Source: Chloroflexota bacterium (GTDB lineage: Bacteria > Chloroflexota > Anaerolineae > Anaerolineales > Villigracilaceae). From it: a DNA stretch of 64,000 nucleotides. The stretch spans positions 1-64,000 of the forward strand of contig JACRLC010000004.1 of the NCBI GenBank assembly GCA_016235425.1. The letters run 5' to 3'. The position numbers and the translations under genes were made by a program. A model generated the notes under the pieces. It did not search any database and was not told the DNA's origin. It saw only the letters and a list, made by a program, of their open reading frames with translations. Of this stretch, positions 1 to 7,445 are shown in pieces (the stretch's first letter is position 1; each line of letters starts with the position of its first letter).

Positions 1-1
1 C

Positions 2-136
2 GGTTTCTTGGGGCGCAAATCTGATGGCGAACCAGGCATTGTCGTTATTTGGCGCGGATGGAAAAGATTACAAGATTTGGCTGCAACTTGGAATCTGATT
101 GCCGAGACTCGCGTTCAAGTTGTGGGTAATAGATAG
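2..136 (+). mobile_element. C-terminal fragment of an IS4-family transposase
   Basis: An open frame enters from the left edge and gives 44 residues before TAG. It contains GFLGRKSDGEPG followed by a W-G-x(4)-L-x-D-L segment. This is the usual C-terminal signature of IS4-family DDE transposases, where the motif precedes a short tail. The catalytic part lies outside the window, so it cannot be said whether the element is intact. No clear terminal inverted repeat is visible in the next 120 bases. Confidence 0.7.
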
Positions 137-256
137 CTCTCGCAATAATTTCAAATCGTAAAGATTCAAAAAGATTTCGACTCTTCCGCTTTCAAACAGG
201 AAAGAGTCAAAACCGATCCGTAGGTTACGCAGAAGAAGAAGGGATTTCCAGATATA

Positions 257-286
257 AAACGACGCGCCTTTATGGGCGCGTCGTTT
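257..286 (-). terminator. Hairpin terminator downstream of the cytochrome c gene
   Basis: A perfect 12-bp inverted repeat (arms AAACGACGCGCC and GGCGCGTCGTTT) with a 6-nt loop lies 19 bases past the cytochrome stop codon. On the minus strand it is followed by TTTTATATC, as expected for an intrinsic terminator. Confidence 0.75.
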
Positions 287-305
287 GCAAGTAAAGCTTA
301 CTTTT

Positions 306-704
306 TTACTTGAGCGTACGGATGAAGGCAACAACCTGCCAAATCTGCTCGTCGGTCAGTGTCCCCTTCCAGGCGACCATTGAGGTGCCTTCCTTGCCGG
401 TTGATATGCGCCAGAAGAGATAATCATCTGTCGCGATCGCGGCCAAATCAGGCAAGTTCTTTGGCTTCGGATCGAGCGCTTCACCAGCAGGCCCATCACC
501 ATGACCTTGCGGGCCATGGCAGGATTCACAGTTGGTTTTGAATACTTCAGCGCCAGCGGCGGCGGCATCCGCACCGAGGGGATTGGTCTTCCCGGCAAAA
601 TCAGCGGGAACCGGAGCAAGTGTGGCAGGGGCGCTTGAGCCGCCACCACAAGCCGCGAGCACAAAGGCCGCGGCTACCATAACAGCAAACAAGACTTTCT
701 TCAT
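306..704 (-). CDS. Lipoprotein cytochrome c, class I, monohaem
   Basis: Small exported electron carrier. The protein starts with a lysine pair, a hydrophobic stretch and the lipobox LAAC, so it should be a lipid-anchored extracytoplasmic protein. One CESCH motif (CxxCH) binds haem c, and a methionine in the segment TSMVAWKG is the likely sixth ligand, as in class I cytochromes of the cytochrome_CBB3/PSD1 type. The start at 704 is preferred over the ATG at 710 because GGAGG lies immediately before 710 and 6 bases before 704. It is a single-gene unit with its own terminator. The neighbouring cytochrome-domain and PQQ genes suggest a periplasmic electron-transfer function, but the partner is not shown by the sequence. 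Confidence 0.88.
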   Translation of the reverse strand: MKKVLFAVMVAAAFVLAACGGGSSAPATLAPVPADFAGKTNPLGADAAAAGAEVFKTNCESCHGPQGHGDGPAGEALDPKPKNLPDLAAIATDDYLFWRISTGKEGTSMVAWKGTLTDEQIWQVVAFIRTLK

Positions 705-710
705 CGTCAT

Positions 711-1335
711 CCTCCAAATGTTGTTTATCGAATAGCGGGCGGGATTATATTTGGCTAGTGAAATATTGAACAGTGACTAATGTTACACCAATTTATGACA
801 TCCGTACAGAATTATGCACGAATACAGTCATGTGCCTAACAATCATGGATAAACACTATGAAAAAAATTATGGTTTGACATTGCTTATTGAAAATGCTAC
901 AATGTTGACAATTATGGTAGTGATTAAGTCGAAGTAACGGTTCCAACGCGAAATACGCGAACGAGGCGAATGTTGCAGAAACCTTATATTCGCGTAATTC
1001 GCCTAATTTGTGACATTCGCGTTATATGCACAACCACATTAAGGCTCGACAAGCTTCAAAGATATCCTTCGCTTTCACTTTGAGCACTACCCTGGTTATT
1101 ATTAGGGTTATGGACTTTGGTGATTTTTGAGAGCCACAGCTTACCTGTTTGCATCCCACGCGAATTACATCCACAACTGAAAAGAACTACGCCTCTCTTT
1201 TTTTGGTTTTCAAATTAGACAATGCTACTTAAATTTGTTGTCTAATAATCTTGGCTATGGAGGTGCATTGAAGAGATATTTATGATGCAATATTACCGTT
1301 CGTCATAATAAAGACCAGAGAAGGAGAGAAAAGAA
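711..1335. other. Gene-free interval of about 620 bases
   Basis: No reading frame with recognisable content is seen between the cytochrome c genes. The stretch is AT-rich. Around 945-1025 it contains repeated short words such as GCGAA and ATTCGCG (for example CGCGTAATTCGCC), resembling decayed palindromic repeat material. AAGGAG occurs just before the next gene. Promoters for both flanking divergent genes presumably lie here, but none can be assigned with confidence. Confidence 0.5.
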
Positions 1336-2380
1336 ATGTTATCCTCATTGCCTCATAAGAAGGCCCATGGTATGAAGAGGCACATCGCCTTGCTTCTTAC
1401 CATCCTTATGGGAAGCGCGCTGATTGGCGCGTGTACCAGCGGCGCATTACCAACCGCGCCGCCAACAGAACCTCCTACCCCTCAACCTACGGTGACCACT
1501 CCCCCAGAAAATACCGTAGTGGTAGAAGAAACGAACGGGGGCGCGGCCAAAGCTGTTGACCTAATCGGAGCATGGGTCGAAGCTGGCGCGCCTGAAACCG
1601 ATGCGTTTGATTATGTTGGTGCGGACGGCAATACTTATCAGGGTGTGTTTGAAGCTGATATTCTGCCGCTGTTCACGGAGAACGGAGCGTGGTACGAAGG
1701 CTCACAAGCCTGCACCGGCTGTCACTTCGGCAACAACGAAAACTCCTACCACGAGATGGACTTGAGCACCTATCAAGGCATCCTCACCGGCGCGGATTCC
1801 CTCTCCTCGCCTCCGGGCCTTCGATTGGTCATCCTCCAAGATGCGCCAACGTCTCCGCAACAACCGCATGCCCCCCGGCTGGACGTTCGACGTCACCGAA
1901 GGCAACCGTGACGGCTTGTGCGTGGAGGTCGGCGCAGACGGCGCAGCCGTCACCCCCGGCGAATACGGTTGTGAACTCAACGGCGTGGGCTTGATCGCCG
2001 CCTGGGTTGAAGCAGGTGCTCCCGAAACCGACGCCTTCGAATACGGCGGCGCTCAACTGAACTTCGAGCGCGACGTTCAACCCTTCTTCACCCAGCCCGA
2101 CATGTGGTTCGATGACTCGCAAGCCTGCACCGGCTGTCACTTCGCCAACAGCGAGAACTCCTACCACGAGATGGACCTAACCACCTACGAAGGCATCGTC
2201 ACCGGCGCGGACTCGCTTTCCTCGCCTCCGGGCGTCTCCATCCTCGGCGCAAGCGCAGTCGGCGCAACCGACTTCGACTGGGCTTCCTCCAAGATGCGCG
2301 AACGTCTCCGCAACAACCGCATGCCTCCCGGCATCGAATTCGACATCACCGAAGAAAACCGCGACGGCCCGCTGGTCGAT
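1336..2380 (+). pseudogene. Tandem cytochrome c-domain lipoprotein, frameshifted and truncated
   Basis: An ATG at 1372 opens a signal sequence ending in the lipobox LIGAC, followed by a Pro/Thr linker. An upstream in-frame ATG at 1336 has AAGGAG but gives a poorer signal peptide. Two homologous modules follow, each with a L-I-x-A-W-V-E-A-G-A-P segment, SQACTGCH (haem c motif CTGCH), NSYHEMDL, and in the second module a full SSKMRERLRNNRMPPG segment. In the first module a stretch of about 38 bases, present in the second module, is missing near 1820. This shifts the frame, so the first frame stops at 1911 while the true continuation runs in the frame open to 2935. The second module breaks off near 2370, where sequence antisense to the PQQ gene begins. 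The family resembles planctomycete-type cytochrome c modules. Either a real pseudogene or an assembly error is possible. Confidence 0.7.
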
Positions 2381-3493
2381 GAACAACCATCCACCCGAAA
2401 TACTCAAGCCCATCCTTGCACCAACGATCCCTGTGGAAATTCGCCAGCGCAATTCGCCGGTGGACAGGTCCAAAGCCATCACCTCACCCAACTGCGTCAG
2501 GAAAACCAGTTCATTTCCTGCCTGCACGGGCGCACCAAGCAGATAATTGAATGTTCCTTCGGGGATATTGAACTGCCAGAGAACATCGCCCGTATCCGCA
2601 TTAACGGCATGGACCACGGTATTCGCCGAGCCGTAATAGATCGTATTCCCCACGCCCGCCAGTGTTGGGACCCAGTTCCCGGTATCCAGCCGCCAGAGCA
2701 ATTCGCCGGTGGACGAATCGACGCCGACCGTGAAATCTTGATAGGCAATGTAGGCAACGGCGCTTTCCGTGGCATACACCTGTTTGGTGAAACCGTCTTC
2801 GGATTCATATTTCCATTTCACCGAACCATCCGATGCATCAAGCGCGTACAAACGCATGTGGCCGCCTTCATCCACCACTTTGGGATTGCTGAAACTCCCG
2901 GCAAGGTAAATAGTATCTCCCTGTCTAAAAGGTGATTGAAGGATGTAATTATCGCTCTCGAACTCCCAAAGCACATGCCCATCTTCTGCGGATAGTGCAA
3001 ACAGTTTGGCTTTTCCATTCGGATCACCGATCATTCCCGGACCGGCAAAGGTGGTGGCCGCATAGACTACCCCACTCACCGCCAGCGGAGGGACCTGCAC
3101 ATTGATTCCCAATTCCGTTTCCCAAATAGTTTTTCCGGTTGAAGCATCAAGCGCAGCGAATTTGCCGCCGTCGAGTCCTACAAATACCCTTTGCCCATCG
3201 GTGGCATAAGCCCGATCCCAAATTCGTATACCGGGATCGTATTGCCAGAGAACCTTCCCAGTTTCAACATCCAACCCGGCAAGAGGCGAACGAATGGGGG
3301 CCGCGATGAGCACATCGCCAACCCGCAACGGAGGATGGTTCAACGGCCCGCCAACTTCCTGCTTCCACACCTGGTGGAGCAGGTTTCCATTCAAAGCACG
3401 GTCTGCAACCGTTTTGGGTTGGCATCCGGCTAAAACAAAAATGACCAACGACCAGGCAAGCAGGATTGTCTTCAACTTATTATTCGATTTCAT
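2177..3493 (-). CDS. PQQ-type beta-propeller lipoprotein with a chimeric C-terminus
   Basis: The start at 3493 gives a signal peptide with lipobox LAGC. The body is a row of about seven propeller blades with recurring motifs such as LDVETGKVLWQY, LDASTGKTIWE and VNADTGDVLWQF, typical of PQQ_2/BamB-like repeats. The catalytic residues of true quinoprotein dehydrogenases are not evident, so it is probably a binding or scaffold protein outside the membrane. It overlaps the stop of its upstream paralogue by 14 bases, implying one operon. After GGWLFIDQ (about position 2376) the remaining roughly 65 codons are exactly antisense to the cytochrome module on the other strand and do not resemble a propeller end. 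The native C-terminus is therefore missing. Confidence 0.75.
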   Translation of the reverse strand: MKSNNKLKTILLAWSLVIFVLAGCQPKTVADRALNGNLLHQVWKQEVGGPLNHPPLRVGDVLIAAPIRSPLAGLDVETGKVLWQYDPGIRIWDRAYATDGQRVFVGLDGGKFAALDASTGKTIWETELGINVQVPPLAVSGVVYAATTFAGPGMIGDPNGKAKLFALSAEDGHVLWEFESDNYILQSPFRQGDTIYLAGSFSNPKVVDEGGHMRLYALDASDGSVKWKYESEDGFTKQVYATESAVAYIAYQDFTVGVDSSTGELLWRLDTGNWVPTLAGVGNTIYYGSANTVVHAVNADTGDVLWQFNIPEGTFNYLLGAPVQAGNELVFLTQLGEVMALDLSTGELRWRISTGIVGARMGLSISGGWLFIDQRAVAVFFGDVEFDAGRHAVVAETFAHLGGSPVEVGCADCACAEDGDARRRGKRVRAGDDAFVGG

Positions 3494-4667
3494 ACGCAGA
3501 TAGATTCCCATCGGGGTCTCCCATGATGTAAAGGTTTTGATACAGCACCCCACCCACGCGGGAAGTACGCCCGGTGGACAGATACTTCACCTGCCCGCCT
3601 GTTGCCGCATCCAAAGCATAGACTTCTCCAGTGACAGAATTGAACCAAATGCGATTCTCCTGAATCAACGGACGACCAATCTGATTCAATGACGACATGT
3701 TGATCTCATGCTGCCAAACGACCTGTCCGTTCGACGCATTGACCGCCTGGAAGAGTTCGTCGCCGGAACCGAAAAATATATTTCCATTCTGCATGGCTGG
3801 GAACTGCATCCAATAGCCGGGACCAAATTGCCAGAGCAACTTTCCATCCGCGAGGCCAAGCGCATTGACCGTTTCGCTCGCGGCAGAAAAAACGACCGTT
3901 TCACCGCTGACATCAACCCAACGGACAAGCCCGTCATTCGATTCGTATTTCCAGCGAACCGAGCCATCTTCCGTGTTCAGCGCGTAAATGCGGGTTTCAA
4001 TCGTTCCAGCCGCCTGCCCCTCCACTTGAAACGCTCCGCCGGTGAGAATGATTTCCCCTGCAATGACTGGACGCCGCAGGATGTAATTTTCCGTAACCGC
4101 TTCCCATACGAATTCACCCGTGGCGGCATCCAACGCGATCAATGAAGCAGATTCGTTGAAGTTGGTCTCAAGGCCGGTACCTGCCTGGGTAGTGGGAGCA
4201 TACACCCGGTCCGGTGTGAGCGCAACGCGGGATTGAACTTCCTGTCCCGCGTCGAAAATCCAAAGCGTTTGTCCGGTGAGCGCATCCAGGCAGATAATCT
4301 GCCCGCCTTCCATTCCCGCGCAGACGCGGGTTTCATCCGCATTCACCGACGCGTCCCAGACTCTCGTCTTCGGCGAGAACATCCACACTGATTCGCCCGT
4401 GCCTGCCTGAACGGCGTGGACCACACCATCCGCAGTCGCGACGATAACGAGGTCGCCGCTGATGATCGGCGTGCTGTTGATCGCACCGGACAGTTGAACA
4501 GCCCAAGCAGGTGAGGCGATTTCGGCTTTGGATGGAGATGGAGAAACTGCCGAAGGAGTAGGTTGCGGCTGGGTATGAAAGTTTGGGGTGGGGGTCGGTT
4601 TGGGCGCGCAAGCCTCCAAAGGCCAGATTGTTAAAACAAAGAAAACAATGAGAACCAATCTTTGCAT
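3480..4667 (-). CDS. PQQ-type beta-propeller lipoprotein
   Basis: A 395-residue protein with N-terminal hydrophobic stretch and lipobox LEAC, then a Pro/Thr-rich linker (about residues 22-45). The blade repeats contain AGTGESVWMF, LDALTGQTLWIF, LDAATGEFVWE and LNTEDGSVRWKYE. It is a paralogue of the following gene and ends normally in GDPDGNLSAYEIE, which shows what the neighbour has lost. Both are extracytoplasmic by signal sequence. Their position opposite a cytochrome c-domain gene suggests a shared redox or cell-envelope role, which is inference only. BamB-like assembly factor is an alternative but unlikely given the lipoprotein pair. Confidence 0.85.
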   Translation of the reverse strand: MQRLVLIVFFVLTIWPLEACAPKPTPTPNFHTQPQPTPSAVSPSPSKAEIASPAWAVQLSGAINSTPIISGDLVIVATADGVVHAVQAGTGESVWMFSPKTRVWDASVNADETRVCAGMEGGQIICLDALTGQTLWIFDAGQEVQSRVALTPDRVYAPTTQAGTGLETNFNESASLIALDAATGEFVWEAVTENYILRRPVIAGEIILTGGAFQVEGQAAGTIETRIYALNTEDGSVRWKYESNDGLVRWVDVSGETVVFSAASETVNALGLADGKLLWQFGPGYWMQFPAMQNGNIFFGSGDELFQAVNASNGQVVWQHEINMSSLNQIGRPLIQENRIWFNSVTGEVYALDAATGGQVKYLSTGRTSRVGGVLYQNLYIMGDPDGNLSAYEIE

Positions 4668-4781
4668 ATTTTTTCCTCGATATTTATGATGAAATTTGCA
4701 AAAGTATAATACAACTATCCTCTTTTAAAAAATTCGGTGTTATCATGTCCAAATTCAAACTTTATTGCCAAGGAGAAAAAC

Positions 4782-5291
4782 ATGACTTACTTTATTTGGG
4801 CACTTCGATTGATCCATATTCTTGGAGGCGTCTTCTGGGTTGGCGCGGCGCTGACGATGAACTTCTTCATCGGGCCAGCCGTCGGAGCCACTGCCGAATC
4901 GGGGAGCGCGTTCGTCGGCCATTTAATGAGCAAAACCAGATTCAGCAACGCCATGATGGGAGCCGCGTTCTCAACCGTGATTGCAGGTTTCATACTTTAC
5001 TGGTTGGATTCCGACGGCTTTACATCACCCTGGACGAAATCCGGCGCGGGGACCGGCTTTAGCATCGGCGCGATATTTGCACTCATCGGCCTGATATGTG
5101 GGATCGCGGTAGGCAGAAATTCCGCCGCCCTCAGCCAGCTCGGCGCACAAATCCAGGGCAAGCCCACGCCCGAACAGATCCAAAAATTGCAGGCCACCCA
5201 AAAACAACAAGCGCTTATCGGTCCGCTCAATGTCTATTCGCTGATCCTCGCTGTCTTGTTCATGTCAATTGCACGCTATCTCGTTTTTTGA
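4782..5291 (+). CDS. Four-helix integral membrane protein (CopD/DUF2269-like)
   Basis: The start at 4782 is set by AAGGAG nine bases upstream. The 169-residue protein has four predicted membrane helices (about residues 3-25, 48-70, 82-103 and 147-167). The first carries a conserved-looking His (RLIHILGGVFWVGA), as in CopD/DUF2269-type proteins where histidines may bind haem or copper. A soluble Gln/Lys-rich segment (about 112-140) separates helices 3 and 4. It is monocistronic and followed by a hairpin. The function is not known; the family assignment rests on the helix pattern and the His-Gly-Gly motif. Confidence 0.7.
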   Translation: MTYFIWALRLIHILGGVFWVGAALTMNFFIGPAVGATAESGSAFVGHLMSKTRFSNAMMGAAFSTVIAGFILYWLDSDGFTSPWTKSGAGTGFSIGAIFALIGLICGIAVGRNSAALSQLGAQIQGKPTPEQIQKLQATQKQQALIGPLNVYSLILAVLFMSIARYLVF

Positions 5292-5312
5292 GATAAGGCA
5301 CACGGGTACACA

Positions 5313-5361
5313 GAAAACACGCGGGTAGTTAGCGAGTTTCGCTGGCTTCCTGCGTGTTTTC
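5313..5361. terminator. Bidirectional hairpin between convergent genes
   Basis: Arms GAAAACACGC and GCGTGTTTTC enclose a smaller hairpin (AGCGA-GTT-TCGCT). It lies between convergent genes ending at 5291 and 5394 and probably terminates both. Confidence 0.5.
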
Positions 5362-5393
5362 TTGTTCCCTTTCCTGCCTGGTTACTTGCTTAT

Positions 5394-5954
5394 CTACTTC
5401 TCCCTCCACACCACGCGATCATCAACTGATCGTCTCTGCACTGGCTCTGGAATAAACTCAGGATAGCCCACATAGATAAAGCCAACAATATGCTGGTCTG
5501 CTGAGAAGCCGAGAAACTCCTTCACCATCGTGTCGCGCGCCCATTCGCCTGTGCGCCAGATCGCGCCGAGTCCCTCGGCTTGCGCGGCGAGCAAAATATT
5601 CTGGCACGCGGCAGAGGCGGCGGAAATATTTTCCACTTCGATCACCTTCGCTTCGGTTGGCTTGTCCACGCCAACGGCAATGATCGCCGGCGCGCGCAGG
5701 GGCAGGCCGCGGGTTTTGTCGAATGCCTCTTGCGGCAGATCAGGCTGACGGTCCTGTTGTGAAGCGGCCATCACGTCACCAAGTTTGTTGCGCGCCTCGC
5801 CGGTCAACACGATAAAACGCCAGGGCCTGACTTTATGATGATTCGGCGCTTGATTGCCTGCATCCAGCAATTTCTCGATCAGCGCTTTGGGCAAAGGATC
5901 CGGCTTCACTTTCTTTTGAGAATGCCGTTCATGAATTGCTTCGATTACATCCAT
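5394..5954 (-). CDS. Nitroreductase family FMN oxidoreductase (YdjA-like)
   Basis: A short (186-residue) single-domain nitroreductase. The N-terminus IHERHSQKKVKPDPLP with NQAPNHHKVRPWRF forms the usual FMN phosphate-binding and isoalloxazine-contact region. The C-terminal part has AAQAEGLGAIWRTG, the second FMN-binding segment, and GYPEFIPEP. The length and the NHHKVRPWRF motif fit the YdjA subgroup, which reduces nitro compounds or quinones with NAD(P)H; the natural substrate is unknown. The second of two adjacent ATGs (5954) has better spacing to GGAGG than the first (5957). The gene is divergent from the amidohydrolase at 5999 across 44 bases, so their promoters must overlap. Confidence 0.85.
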   Translation of the reverse strand: MDVIEAIHERHSQKKVKPDPLPKALIEKLLDAGNQAPNHHKVRPWRFIVLTGEARNKLGDVMAASQQDRQPDLPQEAFDKTRGLPLRAPAIIAVGVDKPTEAKVIEVENISAASAACQNILLAAQAEGLGAIWRTGEWARDTMVKEFLGFSADQHIVGFIYVGYPEFIPEPVQRRSVDDRVVWREK

Positions 5955-5998
5955 CATTCCTCCAACACGCAGACGCCTGCGTGTAAAATTGTCTTACC

Positions 5999-7036
5999 AT
6001 GAAAATATTTTACTCCGATACCCACCTGGGACACGCGCCTGAGTTTGAAGTATTCGACGGCGGCGTGCGCGTTCCTAACTTTGAAGTGCCCGAACGCGCC
6101 ACACGGATTTTGGCCGCCTTGAAACAAACAGACTGGGCTGACGTTCACGCCCCCGCAGATTTCGGACTCGACCCGATCCGCGCGGTGCACGAGAAGGGTT
6201 ATCTCAACTTCCTCGCCTCCGCATGGACCGAGTGGCTGGCCGCGCGTCCCGAATCAGATTCCGCCGCCGACAAATCCGCGCTCCTGCCCGCCACATTTCC
6301 TCCAGCAGGCTGGCGGCATAGACCGGAAGGTTTGCTGGGCCGCGCCGGATACTACATGATGGACTTGTCCGCGCCAATCGTGGCTGGCACCTACAAGGCC
6401 GCGCTTGCATCCGCAAATTGCGCGTTGAGCGCGGCGGAGGCTGTGAGCAAAGGCGAGCGCGCCGCGTTCGCGTTATGCCGTCCGCCCGGTCATCATGCGG
6501 GCAAAGCCAATTGCGGAGGCTATTGTTATTTGAACAACGCCGCCATTGCCGCAAACTGGCTTTCATCGAAAGGCAGGGTTGCCGTGCTGGATATTGATTA
6601 TCATGCGGGAAACGGGACACAGGATATTTTCTACGAACGCGCCGACGTGTTGAGCATTTCCATTCACGCCGACCCGGATTTTGAATATCCCCATTTCAGC
6701 GGCTATGCGGACGAACGCGGCGCAGGCGCGGGACTTGGCTTTCATCACAACTTTCCCCTCCCCGCCGGAACCGGCGATGCGGCTTATTTCGCAACACTTG
6801 AAATCGCTCTTGGTCACATACGCGAGTTCGAGCCTGGGTATCTGGTCGTCTCAGCAGGCATGGATATTTACGCAGACGACCCGCTGGGCAAAATCAAAGT
6901 GACAACCAAAGGCATCGGCGAAATTGGGAAGCGAATCGCTTCACCCGGCTTGCCAACGACGATCATCTTTGAAGGCGGTTACAACAACGATGCTTTGGCG
7001 CGAAATGTGCTGGCGCTGCTGGAAGCATTCAAATGA
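5999..7036 (+). CDS. aphA: Acetylpolyamine amidohydrolase (histone deacetylase superfamily)
   Basis: This 345-residue zinc hydrolase should remove acetyl groups from acetylputrescine, acetylspermidine or similar. It follows the bacterial APAH pattern along its length: MKIFYSDTHLGH start, RPPGHHAGKANCGGYCYLNN with the paired catalytic histidines at 165-166, LDIDYHAGNGTQDIFYER with zinc ligands D200 and H202, the third ligand D289 in SAGMDIYADDP, and the catalytic tyrosine Y328 in EGGYNND. All catalytic positions are present. Acetoin utilisation protein AcuC is the main alternative, but the N-terminal match to APAH is closer. An omega-aminotransferase of the putrescine/beta-alanine type lies 3 kb away, which would suit polyamine breakdown. 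Confidence 0.88.
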   Translation: MKIFYSDTHLGHAPEFEVFDGGVRVPNFEVPERATRILAALKQTDWADVHAPADFGLDPIRAVHEKGYLNFLASAWTEWLAARPESDSAADKSALLPATFPPAGWRHRPEGLLGRAGYYMMDLSAPIVAGTYKAALASANCALSAAEAVSKGERAAFALCRPPGHHAGKANCGGYCYLNNAAIAANWLSSKGRVAVLDIDYHAGNGTQDIFYERADVLSISIHADPDFEYPHFSGYADERGAGAGLGFHHNFPLPAGTGDAAYFATLEIALGHIREFEPGYLVVSAGMDIYADDPLGKIKVTTKGIGEIGKRIASPGLPTTIIFEGGYNNDALARNVLALLEAFK

Positions 7037-7050
7037 CATCACAATACAAA

Positions 7051-7075
7051 AAATCCCCGCCGATGACGGGGATTT
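7051..7075. terminator. Bidirectional terminator between convergent genes
   Basis: Inverted repeat AAATCCCCG / CGGGGATTT with a 7-nt loop, preceded by an A-run and followed by TTTC. It sits exactly between the amidohydrolase stop (7036) and the response-regulator stop (7080). Confidence 0.75.
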
Positions 7076-7079
7076 CAAC

Positions 7080-7445
7080 TCAAAGCACACCTGCTTTTTT
7101 CAGCGCATCTTCCAGCAAATCTATCGTGGCGGGTTTGATCAAAATTGCCTGCGCGCCGCCTCTCAACACACGTTGACGCGTTTCGGGCTGGTCATCGGAC
7201 GTGATCACGATCACTGGAACCTTCATCAAGCGCGGTTCACGCCGCAAATATGCGAGAACTTCCGTTCCATCCACGCCGGGCATGTTGATGTCGAGACAGA
7301 CAAAACGCGGCACGACACTGCCCAGAACGGTCATGGCTGGACCGGACCCATATGCCACGCGCGAGGGCATCTCCAGCACATCCAACATCTGCTTCAAAGC
7401 ATCGGCAGTGGAACGATTATCGTCAATGATTAAGCCTTCTGTCAT
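7080..7445 (-). CDS. Single-domain response regulator (CheY-like receiver)
   Basis: A 121-residue stand-alone receiver domain with no output domain. Acidic pocket residues D8 and D9, phosphoacceptor D52 (CLDINMPGVDG), switch threonine T82 (VIVITSDD) and the conserved lysine K104 (ILIKPA) are all present, so it should be phosphorylatable. It overlaps the upstream MoeA-fusion gene by the sequence ATGA, meaning translation is coupled, yet no histidine kinase is nearby. A role in regulating molybdenum cofactor formation is only a guess from position. Confidence 0.9.
   Translation of the reverse strand: MTEGLIIDDNRSTADALKQMLDVLEMPSRVAYGSGPAMTVLGSVVPRFVCLDINMPGVDGTEVLAYLRREPRLMKVPVIVITSDDQPETRQRVLRGGAQAILIKPATIDLLEDALKKAGVL

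Noticed and set aside
68..334. 88-codon minus-strand frame at the left end
   Set aside because: It overlaps the terminator hairpin and the IS4 fragment, and has no recognisable content or ribosome site.
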